A DNA stretch of 64,000 nucleotides. It comes from Flavivirga eckloniae (GTDB lineage Bacteria; Bacteroidota; Bacteroidia; Flavobacteriales; Flavobacteriaceae). The DNA is taken from contig NZ_CP025791.1 in assembly GCF_002886045.1 (NCBI RefSeq), forward strand, positions 3,239,001 through 3,303,000. Reading direction: 5' to 3'. The translations under genes and the position numbers were made by a program. This document shows, one piece after another, positions 36,396-44,837 of the stretch. Each line of letters starts with the position of its first letter. The stretch's first letter is position 1. The notes under the pieces are model-generated. The model was not told where the DNA came from, made no database searches, and was given only the letters and a program-made list of their open reading frames with translations.

Positions 36396-36463
36396 CTAAG
36401 CTATAAATAATTTTTAAAATGTAGCTAAGGGAATGCCTTAGTTTTACTAAGGATTTTCCTTAT
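36396..36463 (-). promoter_or_regulatory. Regulatory array C, upstream of the response regulator
   Basis: CTAAGG at 36425, CCTTAG at 36436, CTAAGG at 36447 and CCTTAT at 36458 are spaced 11 bp. On the minus strand TAGCTTAG (36403-36396) starts 21 bp past the proximal half-site. This would give the response regulator a leader of about 140 nt and make it autoregulated. Confidence 0.7.
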
Positions 36464-36651
36464 TTATTTGTATGCTATAATTTTAAATTAACAATTAAAC
36501 TTCAAAAGGAGTTTTAAAGTGCTCTTTAACAGTAAATTGCTTCTATTTTTTATGAAGTTTTATAGAATTGCTGAAACAAGACTTGTTTTTATAATGTGTT
36601 CTTTTTTAGTGGTTTAAAAGCTAAGGCTCTTTAATTCATACTTTAAAAAAA

Positions 36652-36730
36652 CCTTACAAAAAAAAGGGAAAGCCCTTAGCAAAACTAAGGAAAACCTTAG
36701 CTGTTTTTCTGTTTAATATGAATAGCTTTA
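36652..36730 (+). promoter_or_regulatory. Regulatory array D, upstream of the GIGT-chaperone operon
   Basis: Strong half-sites lie at 36674 (CCTTAG), 36685 (CTAAGG) and 36695 (CCTTAG, spacer 4 instead of 5). Weaker ones at 36652 (CCTTAC) and 36663 (AAAGGG) extend the 11-bp phase. TAGCTTTA (36723-36730) lies 22 bp downstream. The remainder of the 516-bp interval 36252-36767 (apart from array C) shows no gene; a lone CTAAGG sits at 36621 out of phase. Confidence 0.72.
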
Positions 36731-36767
36731 GATCGTTAAAATAATTGAAAACTAAGCGTTTAAAACA

Positions 36768-37697
36768 TTGAAAAAATACGATCTAACTTTCTTATTCTAC
36801 TTCTCAATAGTTGTAGCATTTTCGCAAACGACCACATTTGATAATTTAAATGCAAATCTATATACCAATAAATCTATAACATGGACATCTTCTAGTTATG
36901 GCTCTGGTTTTGGTCATAGAATTATAAATGCAGACCCAGGAGGAAAAACATTATTAAACTTTCAAGCAAGACATAACTCGGCAACTTGGTCAAATTTTAT
37001 GACGTTGACATCTAACGGGAGAGTAGGTATTGGAACTTCTACTCCTGTGTATAAACTACATGTGACCTCTGGAGTACAAATCGGAAGTACTACATTAGGA
37101 ATTACAGCAGGATCTGCAGAGAATAGTTGGATAAGAGATGAATGGTTAACTGGAAATTATGGTCCTGCTAAATGGGATCAGGCTTTGGCTAAATGGGTTC
37201 GTCCTTCAGGTACATTTAATGATATAGGTGGTATCGTTTTTCAAGACGAAGGTACTTATTTTTTAAGAGAGAAAGCAGGAACAAAATTAGAATATACCAA
37301 TACAGAGTTCTTAAATACGGCTTATATGTTTGCAAATATGTTCTCCGGAAATGTAGGGATTGGCACCATAACTCCAGATGAAAAATTAGCCGTAAATGGT
37401 AAAATCCATACTAAAGAAGTTCGAGTCGATTTAAGCGGTTGGAGCGATTTCGTTTTTGAAGAAGATTATAACCTACCTTCTTTAAAAGAAGTTGAGCAGT
37501 ACATTAAAGATAAAGGACATTTACAAAATATCCCTAATGCTGAGGAGGTAAAAGAGCAAGGGATTTTACTTGGAGAGATGAACGCTAAACTTCTTCAAAA
37601 AATTGAAGAACTCACTTTATATACAATTAAGCAACAAAAGCTTATCGAAGAACAAGCAGAAATCATTAAAAACATTCAGCAGAAACTAAAAAATTAA
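36768..37697 (+). CDS. GIGT-family secreted protein (copy 5), TTG start
   Basis: The only start that keeps the signal peptide (KKYDLTFLFYFSIVVAFSQ) is the TTG at 36768; there is no ATG before residue 71. The 309-residue protein has RVGIGTSTPVYKLHV and NVGIGTITPDEKLAV, then the shared C-terminal module (DFVFEEDYNLPSLKEVEQYI; GHLQNIPNAEEV; LLGEMNAKLLQKIEELTLY) and a short coiled coil. It is the first gene of the array-D operon; copy 6 follows 4 bp later. Its C-terminal module is close to copy 6 at the nucleotide level. Confidence 0.8.
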   Translation: MKKYDLTFLFYFSIVVAFSQTTTFDNLNANLYTNKSITWTSSSYGSGFGHRIINADPGGKTLLNFQARHNSATWSNFMTLTSNGRVGIGTSTPVYKLHVTSGVQIGSTTLGITAGSAENSWIRDEWLTGNYGPAKWDQALAKWVRPSGTFNDIGGIVFQDEGTYFLREKAGTKLEYTNTEFLNTAYMFANMFSGNVGIGTITPDEKLAVNGKIHTKEVRVDLSGWSDFVFEEDYNLPSLKEVEQYIKDKGHLQNIPNAEEVKEQGILLGEMNAKLLQKIEELTLYTIKQQKLIEEQAEIIKNIQQKLKN

Positions 37698-37701
37698 AAT
37701 C

Positions 37702-38658
37702 ATGAATAAACTCTTTCTAATAAGTCTTTTTATTAGTGGCACAATGATCGCACAAGTTACTGATACTGGAAATAATGTAGGTATAGGTACAACATCTCCT
37801 GTTTATAAATTAGATGTTAACGGAACTGGACGTTTTTCTAGTAATTTACTAATAGGAAACCCAAATGGAGCCAGAACAGAAATTAACACTAGTACAAACC
37901 ATAAGATTTATGCCCCGACAAATATTAAGACTATCGATTTAGATGGTAATTACAAAGGAGGGGGATTTGTGGGAGTTTATAATAAAAACTATGTGCAGAG
38001 AGCTGCATATATGCATGCGAGTGTTGATAATAAATTTTTTGCATGTGGTGTAGACAAATATACTGGTGATGGAACTTATGCTCACGGTGTAGCGATGATG
38101 AGTATTTTAGATGGCACAGATACTGAAGCCTTAACAGGTTTGCAGTTGCATACAACAAATAGTGTTGTAGTTATTGGTAGTTGGATTGGCTATGAGAAAA
38201 ATAAGGGGTATGGTCTTATAAACAGGTATAAAACGAAGCTTGAAAATGATCTGTATTTAACCTCTGGAAACTTGGGTATTGGCACAACCACTCCGGATGA
38301 AAAGTTAGCGGTTAACGGAAATATTCACACCAAAGAAGTACGAGTAGACCTTAATGGTTGGAGTGATTTTGTTTTTGAAAAGGCATATAACTTACCCACT
38401 TTAAAAGAAGTCGAACAACATATTAAAGAAAAAGGGCATTTAAAAGATATTCCATCAGCAGAAGAGGTATCAGAAAACGGTATTCTACTCGGTGATATGA
38501 ATGCCAAACTCCTTCAAAAAATAGAAGAACTTACTTTATACACCATACAACAGGAGAAAAAGTTAAAAGAACAAGATGCTACTAACCAAGAATTAAAAGA
38601 ACGTCTTTTAAGGTTAGAGCAACTATTATTAAATCAATCACTAAAACAAAAAAACTAA
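37702..38658 (+). CDS. GIGT-family secreted protein (copy 6)
   Basis: The 318-residue protein has a signal peptide (NKLFLISLFISGTMIAQ), NVGIGTTSPVYKLDV and NLGIGTTTPDEKLAV. A head of about 130 residues is unlike copy 5. The shared C-terminal module follows (DFVFEKAYNLPTLKEVEQHI; GHLKDIPSAEEV; LLGDMNAKLLQKIEELTLY) with a coiled coil. It lies between copy 5 and the OmpH-like gene, 12 bp before the latter, in the array-D operon. Confidence 0.8.
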   Translation: MNKLFLISLFISGTMIAQVTDTGNNVGIGTTSPVYKLDVNGTGRFSSNLLIGNPNGARTEINTSTNHKIYAPTNIKTIDLDGNYKGGGFVGVYNKNYVQRAAYMHASVDNKFFACGVDKYTGDGTYAHGVAMMSILDGTDTEALTGLQLHTTNSVVVIGSWIGYEKNKGYGLINRYKTKLENDLYLTSGNLGIGTTTPDEKLAVNGNIHTKEVRVDLNGWSDFVFEKAYNLPTLKEVEQHIKEKGHLKDIPSAEEVSENGILLGDMNAKLLQKIEELTLYTIQQEKKLKEQDATNQELKERLLRLEQLLLNQSLKQKN

Positions 38659-38670
38659 GAATCATTAAAT

Positions 38671-39207
38671 ATGAACAAACTAGCATTTCCAATATCTCTA
38701 ATTGCCATAGCTGCAAGTATTTTTGCCATTTTTCAATTACAATCATCTTCAGAACAAGTATATGTAGATGTAAATAAGCTACTAGACGGATATAAGCGTA
38801 CCAAGATAGTAAGAGCAGAATTTGAAGCCAAAGCAAAAACTCTTAATGCTAATGTTGACAGTTTAATGACCGATTGGCAAAATGAGCTTAAAACCTATGA
38901 GAAAGAACGCTCTAAAATGAGCAAAAAGGAGTTGGAACTTAAACAACAATTATTAGGTAATAAACAGCAACAAATAAACAATTACCAGCAAGCCATACAA
39001 AAGCAAATACAGGAAGAAGATAAAAAATCTACCCAAACAGTGATTAACGATATTAACGATTATGTAAAAGAATATGGCAAAAAGCATGACTATAACATCA
39101 TATTCGGAGCTAGTGGAGGCGGTAATATTATGTACGCTTCAGAGGGTTCCGATTTAACCCAGAACATATTAGAAGGCCTAAATACTGAGTTTGAAGGTAA
39201 GAAGTAG
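38671..39207 (+). CDS. OmpH/Skp-like periplasmic chaperone
   Basis: The 178-residue protein has an N-terminal hydrophobic segment (FPISLIAIAASIFAIFQL), the OmpH start (VYVDVNKLLDGYKRTK) and long coiled-coil arms (residues ~50-135, KELELKQQLLGNKQQQINNYQQAIQKQIQEE in two halves). It ends with the conserved trimer strand (KKHDYNIIFGASGGGNIMYASEGSDLTQ). Skp proteins hold unfolded outer-membrane clients in the periplasm. It follows two GIGT genes by 12 bp and precedes the RHS locus, so it may be a dedicated chaperone for these exported proteins (inference). Confidence 0.85.
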   Translation: MNKLAFPISLIAIAASIFAIFQLQSSSEQVYVDVNKLLDGYKRTKIVRAEFEAKAKTLNANVDSLMTDWQNELKTYEKERSKMSKKELELKQQLLGNKQQQINNYQQAIQKQIQEEDKKSTQTVINDINDYVKEYGKKHDYNIIFGASGGGNIMYASEGSDLTQNILEGLNTEFEGKK

Positions 39208-39208
39208 C

Positions 39209-39242
39209 ATGTCATTCCCGCGAAGGCGGGAATCTCATCATT
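39209..39242. repeat. 34-bp dispersed repeat, canonical copy
   Basis: The copy contains TTCCCGC-GAAG-GCGGGAA, a perfect 7-bp hairpin, flanked by ATGTCA and TCTCATCATT. A diverged copy, 30 of 34 identical, lies at 39341-39374. This is a very common type of intergenic repeat in Bacteroidota. Confidence 0.8.
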
Positions 39243-39312
39243 CAGATTAGAATGTTCACTTCTTATATCAAGATAAGCTGAGAACCAAAATAAATCAAAT
39301 ATAAAATAACAA

Positions 39313-39954
39313 TTGAAAACCCTAATAAAAAGCATTTTAAATGTCATTCCCACAAAGATGGGAATCTCATCATTATTAATAGTGATACTGTTTCTTAGCT
39401 GCAATCAAAAAACCTTCAATAATGAAACAGCTTTATTGGATTATATAAAAGATGAAACCAATGGTTATACCCAACATAAAACCATAAACGGGGTAGATTA
39501 TACACTAACCTATCGTCCTACAGATATGTTGGTAAAACAAGAATTAAGTGATCAAACAGACAAAGAACAAGCAAAGACATTGCGAAACAAATATGGTAAG
39601 TATATATACTTTAATTTGAGCATGAGTATGAATAATCAAGAATTGCTTAGTGTGGCACCAAAAAACCAAATCGAATTCGGGCAAATGGTAAACCAGCTAG
39701 CATTTGGCATGAACGAGAAAGTACATCTCTATACACAGAGTAAAGACACACTGGAAATGGCAGACTTTATCTACCCTCGTATATATGGCATGAGTAGAGC
39801 TACCACAATCATGTTTGTATACCCAAGAAATAAAATAATACTTAATGAACCCTATTTAAACTTTACCATCGAAGATTTAGGATTATACACTGGAGAAGTG
39901 AAGTTTAAAGTATTAACTGAAAAAATTCAAAATGAGCCAAGATTGGAATTATAA
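39313..39954 (+). CDS. Lipoprotein of unknown function with repeat-derived signal peptide
   Basis: From the TTG at 39313 the protein has 213 residues and a long signal peptide: basic MKTLIKSIL, then NVIPTKMGISSL encoded by a dispersed repeat, then LIVILFLSC (lipobox). Removing the repeat-coded part leaves a normal lipoprotein signal. The only ATG in this stretch, at 39358, lies inside the repeat. It would give 198 residues but no basic n-region, so the TTG start is favoured. The mature domain (TNGYTQHKTINGVDYTLTYRPTDMLVKQEL is its start) is not recognised. It lies between the chaperone and the RHS genes. Confidence 0.68.
   Translation: MKTLIKSILNVIPTKMGISSLLIVILFLSCNQKTFNNETALLDYIKDETNGYTQHKTINGVDYTLTYRPTDMLVKQELSDQTDKEQAKTLRNKYGKYIYFNLSMSMNNQELLSVAPKNQIEFGQMVNQLAFGMNEKVHLYTQSKDTLEMADFIYPRIYGMSRATTIMFVYPRNKIILNEPYLNFTIEDLGLYTGEVKFKVLTEKIQNEPRLEL
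39341..39374 (+). repeat. 34-bp dispersed repeat, diverged copy inside a signal-peptide coding region
   Basis: Differs from the copy at 39209-39242 by four transitions (all G/C to A/T), one pair of which creates the ATG at 39358. It lies in frame within the lipoprotein gene at 39313-39954 and encodes part of the signal peptide. Confidence 0.75.
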
Positions 39955-40030
39955 ACTATATGTAACCTCATATTAAGTGATTGTTCTATTAAATAAAATA
40001 AAGAACCATAATTAAAATTATAACCTCTTG

Positions 40031-40060
40031 TCAGTCACCCTAAGCGTAGTCGAAGGGGGC
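40031..40060. repeat. Dispersed repeat (CACCCTAAGCGTAGTCGAAGG type)
   Basis: CACCCTAAGCGTAGTCGAAG is a near-consensus intergenic repeat of the CTGAGCG(C/T)AGTCGAAG kind seen between Bacteroidota genes. It sits 7 bp before the first RHS gene, in its 5' leader. Confidence 0.6.
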
Positions 40061-40067
40061 ACTTTAA

Positions 40068-43000
40068 ATGAAAAGAACCATTATGATAAATAAAAATTTT
40101 CCAAAACGAATAAGTGTTGTTTTAGCGATACTAGCATTTAGTTTATTTATTAATACTACTGAAGCTCAAGGGCCCAATGCTCCAGAAGCAGGAAGCTTTG
40201 AGCCTATAAATGTTACAGATGTAGTTAATCTTATAACGGGTGATTTTGTTTACACGATACCCGCAATTAATGTACCAGGTCCTAATGGTGGCTACCCTTT
40301 AACATTATCGTATCATGGAGGTATAGGAGTAGATCAAGAATCGTCATGGGTAGGTCTAGGTTGGAGCCTTAATCCTGGAGCCATTAATCGTACAATAAAT
40401 GGTTATCCAGATGATTGGAACAATGTTAAAACGTATGAGTACTATTGGAATAAAGGTGATATTCTTAGGCAACATACTGTCGATGTAACAATTCCTCTTT
40501 ATGGATATAGTATAAGTGTAGGAGCCTCTTGGGGTAGTATGAGGGGCTTTTCAGGAAGTGTTGGTATGAGCGTTGCTGGCGTTACTGTAGATGCGGGTTC
40601 TGATGGTATGTCTGTAGGGATAGGTATAAATAAGTATTTAGGAGTATCTGTAGGAATGGGTCTTAATTCAGGTTTTAATGCTGGTGTATATGTTGGTACT
40701 GGGGGTGATGCAGGCTTAAACTTGGGAGTGGGCTATTCCGAAAATGGAGGCTTTTCAGGTTCTTTATCTGCATATGCCTCATCAAATAGGAAATCTGGAA
40801 GAAATGTTGGTGGTTCTTTAGGAATAACAACAAACGGAGCTATAACTTATGGATTGGGGGCTAGTATTGAAGATAAAGATTCAAAATCTAAAAGTTATGG
40901 ATATACCATGCGAACTGGGTCAGGAGGCGCATATTATAGTACTAAAATGACGCAAAATGATGTTTCAATATCACAAAAGAGTTATACAATACCTGCAATT
41001 CTTGTAAACTACAGATACGAAAGAGTAAAGTGGTGGGTAGATAAGCTAAAAGAACCTGGGGTTTCTGGAGCTGTTTTTAGTGATAATATAGTGTTAAATG
41101 TGCCGCAAAGTGTTATAGATTATTGTGAGGGTCTATATGGACAATGCAGCCAATTTTGGTATGAAAGCTCTCAGGAGGCCTGCGATTGTATTGAAGCGCA
41201 AGGTGAAGGTTATGGATATACTGGTACACAAACTAACCCGGATTATGCTTTTAGTGATATTTCTGAAATAAACACTATGGATAGTAATGAACGATTTTCT
41301 ATTCTAAATAATAATCCGGTTTTATTAAATACCGACGGTTATAACGTTTCGGGACAAGGGATGGCTGGACAAATGTCTCCTAGGATTATGAAAAATATAG
41401 CTCTTGTTAATGTTAATCATAACTATGAAGAATCTGATTTGAAGTATTTTAAACCTCAGAGTTCTACCTCTCCTAGTGCTGCTAAATTTTATTTTAATGA
41501 TGAATTGGTTGGTGGTGCACAGGTAAATGAAGTTAGTTTTTCTAACACTGCAAACCCTACAAATTTTGACTCTTATATAAATAATCCTTCTGAAGCAATA
41601 ACTGGCAATAAGCGAGCAGGGAGTTTTGTAGAATATTTTACGTATGGTAATATCCCCTCATCGCTTATTTTACCTAAAAATTTTAACAAACCAGATTTTG
41701 TTAAACAAGAGGCAATTGCCGGATATCGTATAACCTCTACAGATGGTGTGGTATATACCTATATGCTTCCTGTATATAGTGTTATGGAGAAATTTAGGAG
41801 GTTTCATTATCAAAATTATGAGCCCAATATTTATTCTGAAAAGACAAATCAGGCTTATGCCACGCATTGGCTTTTAACATCTGTTACAGGTCCCGATTAT
41901 TTTGATGCCAATGCTAATGGATTGTTAGATGAAGGAGATTATGGCTATTGGGTAGATTTTGAATATGGGAAATGGTCTGAAGGTATGGTATGGCGAACGC
42001 CAAGCAAAATAGATGAATATTCTATAATAGAGGACAATAGATTATATAGCTGGGGAATAAAGGAACTTTACTATTTAGATAAAATTTCTACACGTACACA
42101 TACTGCATTATTTATTAAAGAGGTAAGGGAAGATGCTATGGGTATTCCACAGAAATTTATTTATAAAGATATTTCAGAAACTGAAATGCCCTCACAAAAA
42201 CAATTAAGACTCAATAAAATTGTTTTAGTGAATAATTCTGATTTAGGTACAATAAGTAAAACAAATACTACTGATATAGTGCCTTTACCTAATAGAGCGT
42301 TTACTTTTTCAGACCCTAAAATAGAAAAAACATATAGTTTCACCCTTAATCTTCAAAATAACGTTATTGATACTAAAGACTCTTATGTAACAAACATAGA
42401 ACAAAAAGCTTTACGTGTTATTAGTTTAGAATATGATTATTCTTTAGCTACCAATGCTCCAAATTCTAATGCTCTAGGAAAACTAACTCTTAGGAAATTA
42501 TTTTCTAAAGGTAAACAAGGCATATCATTAATACCGCCGTATCGTTTTAACTATACAAATAACCCGAATTGGGATTATGACAACGAAAACTATTGGGGTT
42601 ACAATCATTATGATGCTACGGCATGGAGTTTAAATGAAATTATTTCGCCACAAGGAGCAAAAATTAATATAGAGTATGAAGGAGACGAATATGATAATGC
42701 CAATAGTAATATATACGATTTTAAAGAGATAGAAACTGAAGTAACACAAAACAACTTTAAAATTAGTGCTGATGTTGGTAATTATGCATTGAAAAATGGG
42801 GATATTATATATTTAGACTATGAAAACAATTTTGATGATTGCTCACTTAATGCAAGAGTTAGGGCAGAATATGAAGGTAGAGTACAATTAGTAGAAAAGT
42901 GGTCTATAGATTTTAGGACAACATACGAGCTCACTTTACTCGATCCAGCAAATTACAATTTTGAAATTTTACATGTATATAACCCTCCGCAAATTTGTAA

Positions 43001-44831
43001 CGAAGACTCTGGAGCTCTTGAAGATGCTAAATTCACTAAAATTAATGGAACAGCCTTTAAACATAAAAATCACGCAGGAATTCGTGTAGCAGCAATTAAT
43101 GTTTCAGATGAAGTAAATACATGGAAAACAACTTACGAATATGGAATAGGTTCCGTACCATATGAACCATTTTACAATTTTCAGGGAGTAGCTAATCAAA
43201 GCCTCCTTCGAAGCCCGAATGTATTGTATGATAGGGTAACAGTAAGAGATTTAGATCAAAATGGTTTAGTAATAAATAATGTTAAAAATGTGTACAAGTT
43301 TATTACAGATCAAACCCTAATAGATGGTAGTAAGGATAAGCTAAAAACGAACCGTATAAGATCAGATAATTTTAACCAATTTGACAACAATTCAATCCTT
43401 GGATACATTTATGATTATAAAGATTATCAAAGCATTATAGGTAATCTTTCCGAATCATCGGTATATCAAGGAAATAATTTACTATCTAAAACAGTTAATA
43501 CTTATGCTTTTTTAGATGAATCTTCGGGTGTGATAAATAAAGTATCAACCCAAATGTATAAAGCGACAAACCCTAAGCCTGGTAATACTACCATTACGAA
43601 TACAAATCATTTAATATCCACTAATTATACTAATTACCCTGTTGTTTTGGAAAGTAGTGAAATAATTCAAGGAGGGACTAAGCAAGTAATAACTAATTCG
43701 CAAAAACGCGATTTAAATTCTGGTCAAGTACTTGAAGATTTAATTCTAGCAAGCGATGGAAAAGAATATAAGAGTGAGGTAACACCGGCATATACTATTC
43801 CACAATATGCCGCTATGGGGAGTAAGTTAGATAATCTTAATAATAAGAATATGTTAACTCAAGCAGCAATAAATAAATCTTTTGTTAAAGAAAGTGGCGT
43901 ATGGAAACTAACAGGGGCAGGAATTGAAACCTGGAATCCACAAACTTATACTGCAGGAACAGAAACCTTCGACGTATGGCGTAAACACAAATCTTTTCAA
44001 TGGAATGGCGAAACCAATTCCAATGGATTACTGGTGAATTATAATGAGTTAAATGAAGATAACTTTAACTGGAATATTGCAGAAACCCAGCCTTCTAATA
44101 CAAAATGGCGCAAACTTTCAGAAGTAACTAAATATGACCAATTCTCTATGCCTTTGGAAGTTGTAGATATAAATGGCAATAAAGGTGCGACTAAATTGGG
44201 AGATAAATCTTCAAAAGTGTTTGTAACTGGAAATGCTGGTTATGACGAAATTTTCTATTCAGGAGCAGAAGACCTAAATGGATCTCTTTTTGGTGGAGAT
44301 GTAAATATTGGAACTGCTATCGAAAACAGTACTTATGCACACACAGGCTCTAAATCATTACAAATTGCAACAGGTAATAAAGGATATGTGGTATCAGTAA
44401 CTCAAGGAAAAACTAATAAATACAAAGCCTCTTTGTGGGCAAAATATGGTACGCATTTAAGTACAAAGCTTCGTGTAAATAGTGTTACTCAAATATCGCA
44501 TAGCGAGATGGAGAGAGCTGGAGATTGGGTTTTGCTTAATTTCTATTTTAATATTAATGGTACACAAAACGTCGAGGTTTATGCAGATGGAAATACCATA
44601 TATGTAGACGATTTCAGGCTCCATCCAGTGTCATCTTCCGTAGTCTCTTATGTATATAACAAATGGGATGAATTAACCCATATACTTGGAGGTAATAATT
44701 TAGCTATCGAGTACAAATATGATGAAGTCGGAAGATTAACCGAAACACTTTCAGAAGTTATAGACTTTAATGGAGCTGGTTCTGGTGGGTTTAAAAAAGT
44801 AAGCGAAAATGAGTATACGTATAAATTCTAA
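40068..44831 (+). CDS. Large RHS-locus protein (SpvB/TcB-like N-terminal component)
   Basis: The 1587-residue protein has a signal peptide ending near residue 33 (VVLAILAFSLFINTTEAQ). The region GDFVYTIPAINVPGPNGGYPLTLSYHGGIGVDQESSWVGLGWSLNPG is typical of the first protein of Bacteroidota RHS pairs. Residues ~140-285 are an unusual glycine/serine-rich stretch. The middle contains YD-type segments (EYDYSLATNAPNSN; YEYGIGSVPYEPFYNFQG), and the end has a Cys-free carbohydrate-binding-like domain (GTAIENSTYAHTGSKSLQI). It ends in a YD repeat (LAIEYKYDEVGRLTETL). It has no toxin domain of its own. The next RHS gene starts 6 bp later, so together they may form one shell. No T9SS sorting domain is present. 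Confidence 0.78.
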   Translation: MKRTIMINKNFPKRISVVLAILAFSLFINTTEAQGPNAPEAGSFEPINVTDVVNLITGDFVYTIPAINVPGPNGGYPLTLSYHGGIGVDQESSWVGLGWSLNPGAINRTINGYPDDWNNVKTYEYYWNKGDILRQHTVDVTIPLYGYSISVGASWGSMRGFSGSVGMSVAGVTVDAGSDGMSVGIGINKYLGVSVGMGLNSGFNAGVYVGTGGDAGLNLGVGYSENGGFSGSLSAYASSNRKSGRNVGGSLGITTNGAITYGLGASIEDKDSKSKSYGYTMRTGSGGAYYSTKMTQNDVSISQKSYTIPAILVNYRYERVKWWVDKLKEPGVSGAVFSDNIVLNVPQSVIDYCEGLYGQCSQFWYESSQEACDCIEAQGEGYGYTGTQTNPDYAFSDISEINTMDSNERFSILNNNPVLLNTDGYNVSGQGMAGQMSPRIMKNIALVNVNHNYEESDLKYFKPQSSTSPSAAKFYFNDELVGGAQVNEVSFSNTANPTNFDSYINNPSEAITGNKRAGSFVEYFTYGNIPSSLILPKNFNKPDFVKQEAIAGYRITSTDGVVYTYMLPVYSVMEKFRRFHYQNYEPNIYSEKTNQAYATHWLLTSVTGPDYFDANANGLLDEGDYGYWVDFEYGKWSEGMVWRTPSKIDEYSIIEDNRLYSWGIKELYYLDKISTRTHTALFIKEVREDAMGIPQKFIYKDISETEMPSQKQLRLNKIVLVNNSDLGTISKTNTTDIVPLPNRAFTFSDPKIEKTYSFTLNLQNNVIDTKDSYVTNIEQKALRVISLEYDYSLATNAPNSNALGKLTLRKLFSKGKQGISLIPPYRFNYTNNPNWDYDNENYWGYNHYDATAWSLNEIISPQGAKINIEYEGDEYDNANSNIYDFKEIETEVTQNNFKISADVGNYALKNGDIIYLDYENNFDDCSLNARVRAEYEGRVQLVEKWSIDFRTTYELTLLDPANYNFEILHVYNPPQICNEDSGALEDAKFTKINGTAFKHKNHAGIRVAAINVSDEVNTWKTTYEYGIGSVPYEPFYNFQGVANQSLLRSPNVLYDRVTVRDLDQNGLVINNVKNVYKFITDQTLIDGSKDKLKTNRIRSDNFNQFDNNSILGYIYDYKDYQSIIGNLSESSVYQGNNLLSKTVNTYAFLDESSGVINKVSTQMYKATNPKPGNTTITNTNHLISTNYTNYPVVLESSEIIQGGTKQVITNSQKRDLNSGQVLEDLILASDGKEYKSEVTPAYTIPQYAAMGSKLDNLNNKNMLTQAAINKSFVKESGVWKLTGAGIETWNPQTYTAGTETFDVWRKHKSFQWNGETNSNGLLVNYNELNEDNFNWNIAETQPSNTKWRKLSEVTKYDQFSMPLEVVDINGNKGATKLGDKSSKVFVTGNAGYDEIFYSGAEDLNGSLFGGDVNIGTAIENSTYAHTGSKSLQIATGNKGYVVSVTQGKTNKYKASLWAKYGTHLSTKLRVNSVTQISHSEMERAGDWVLLNFYFNINGTQNVEVYADGNTIYVDDFRLHPVSSSVVSYVYNKWDELTHILGGNNLAIEYKYDEVGRLTETLSEVIDFNGAGSGGFKKVSENEYTYKF

Positions 44832-44837
44832 CTGATC

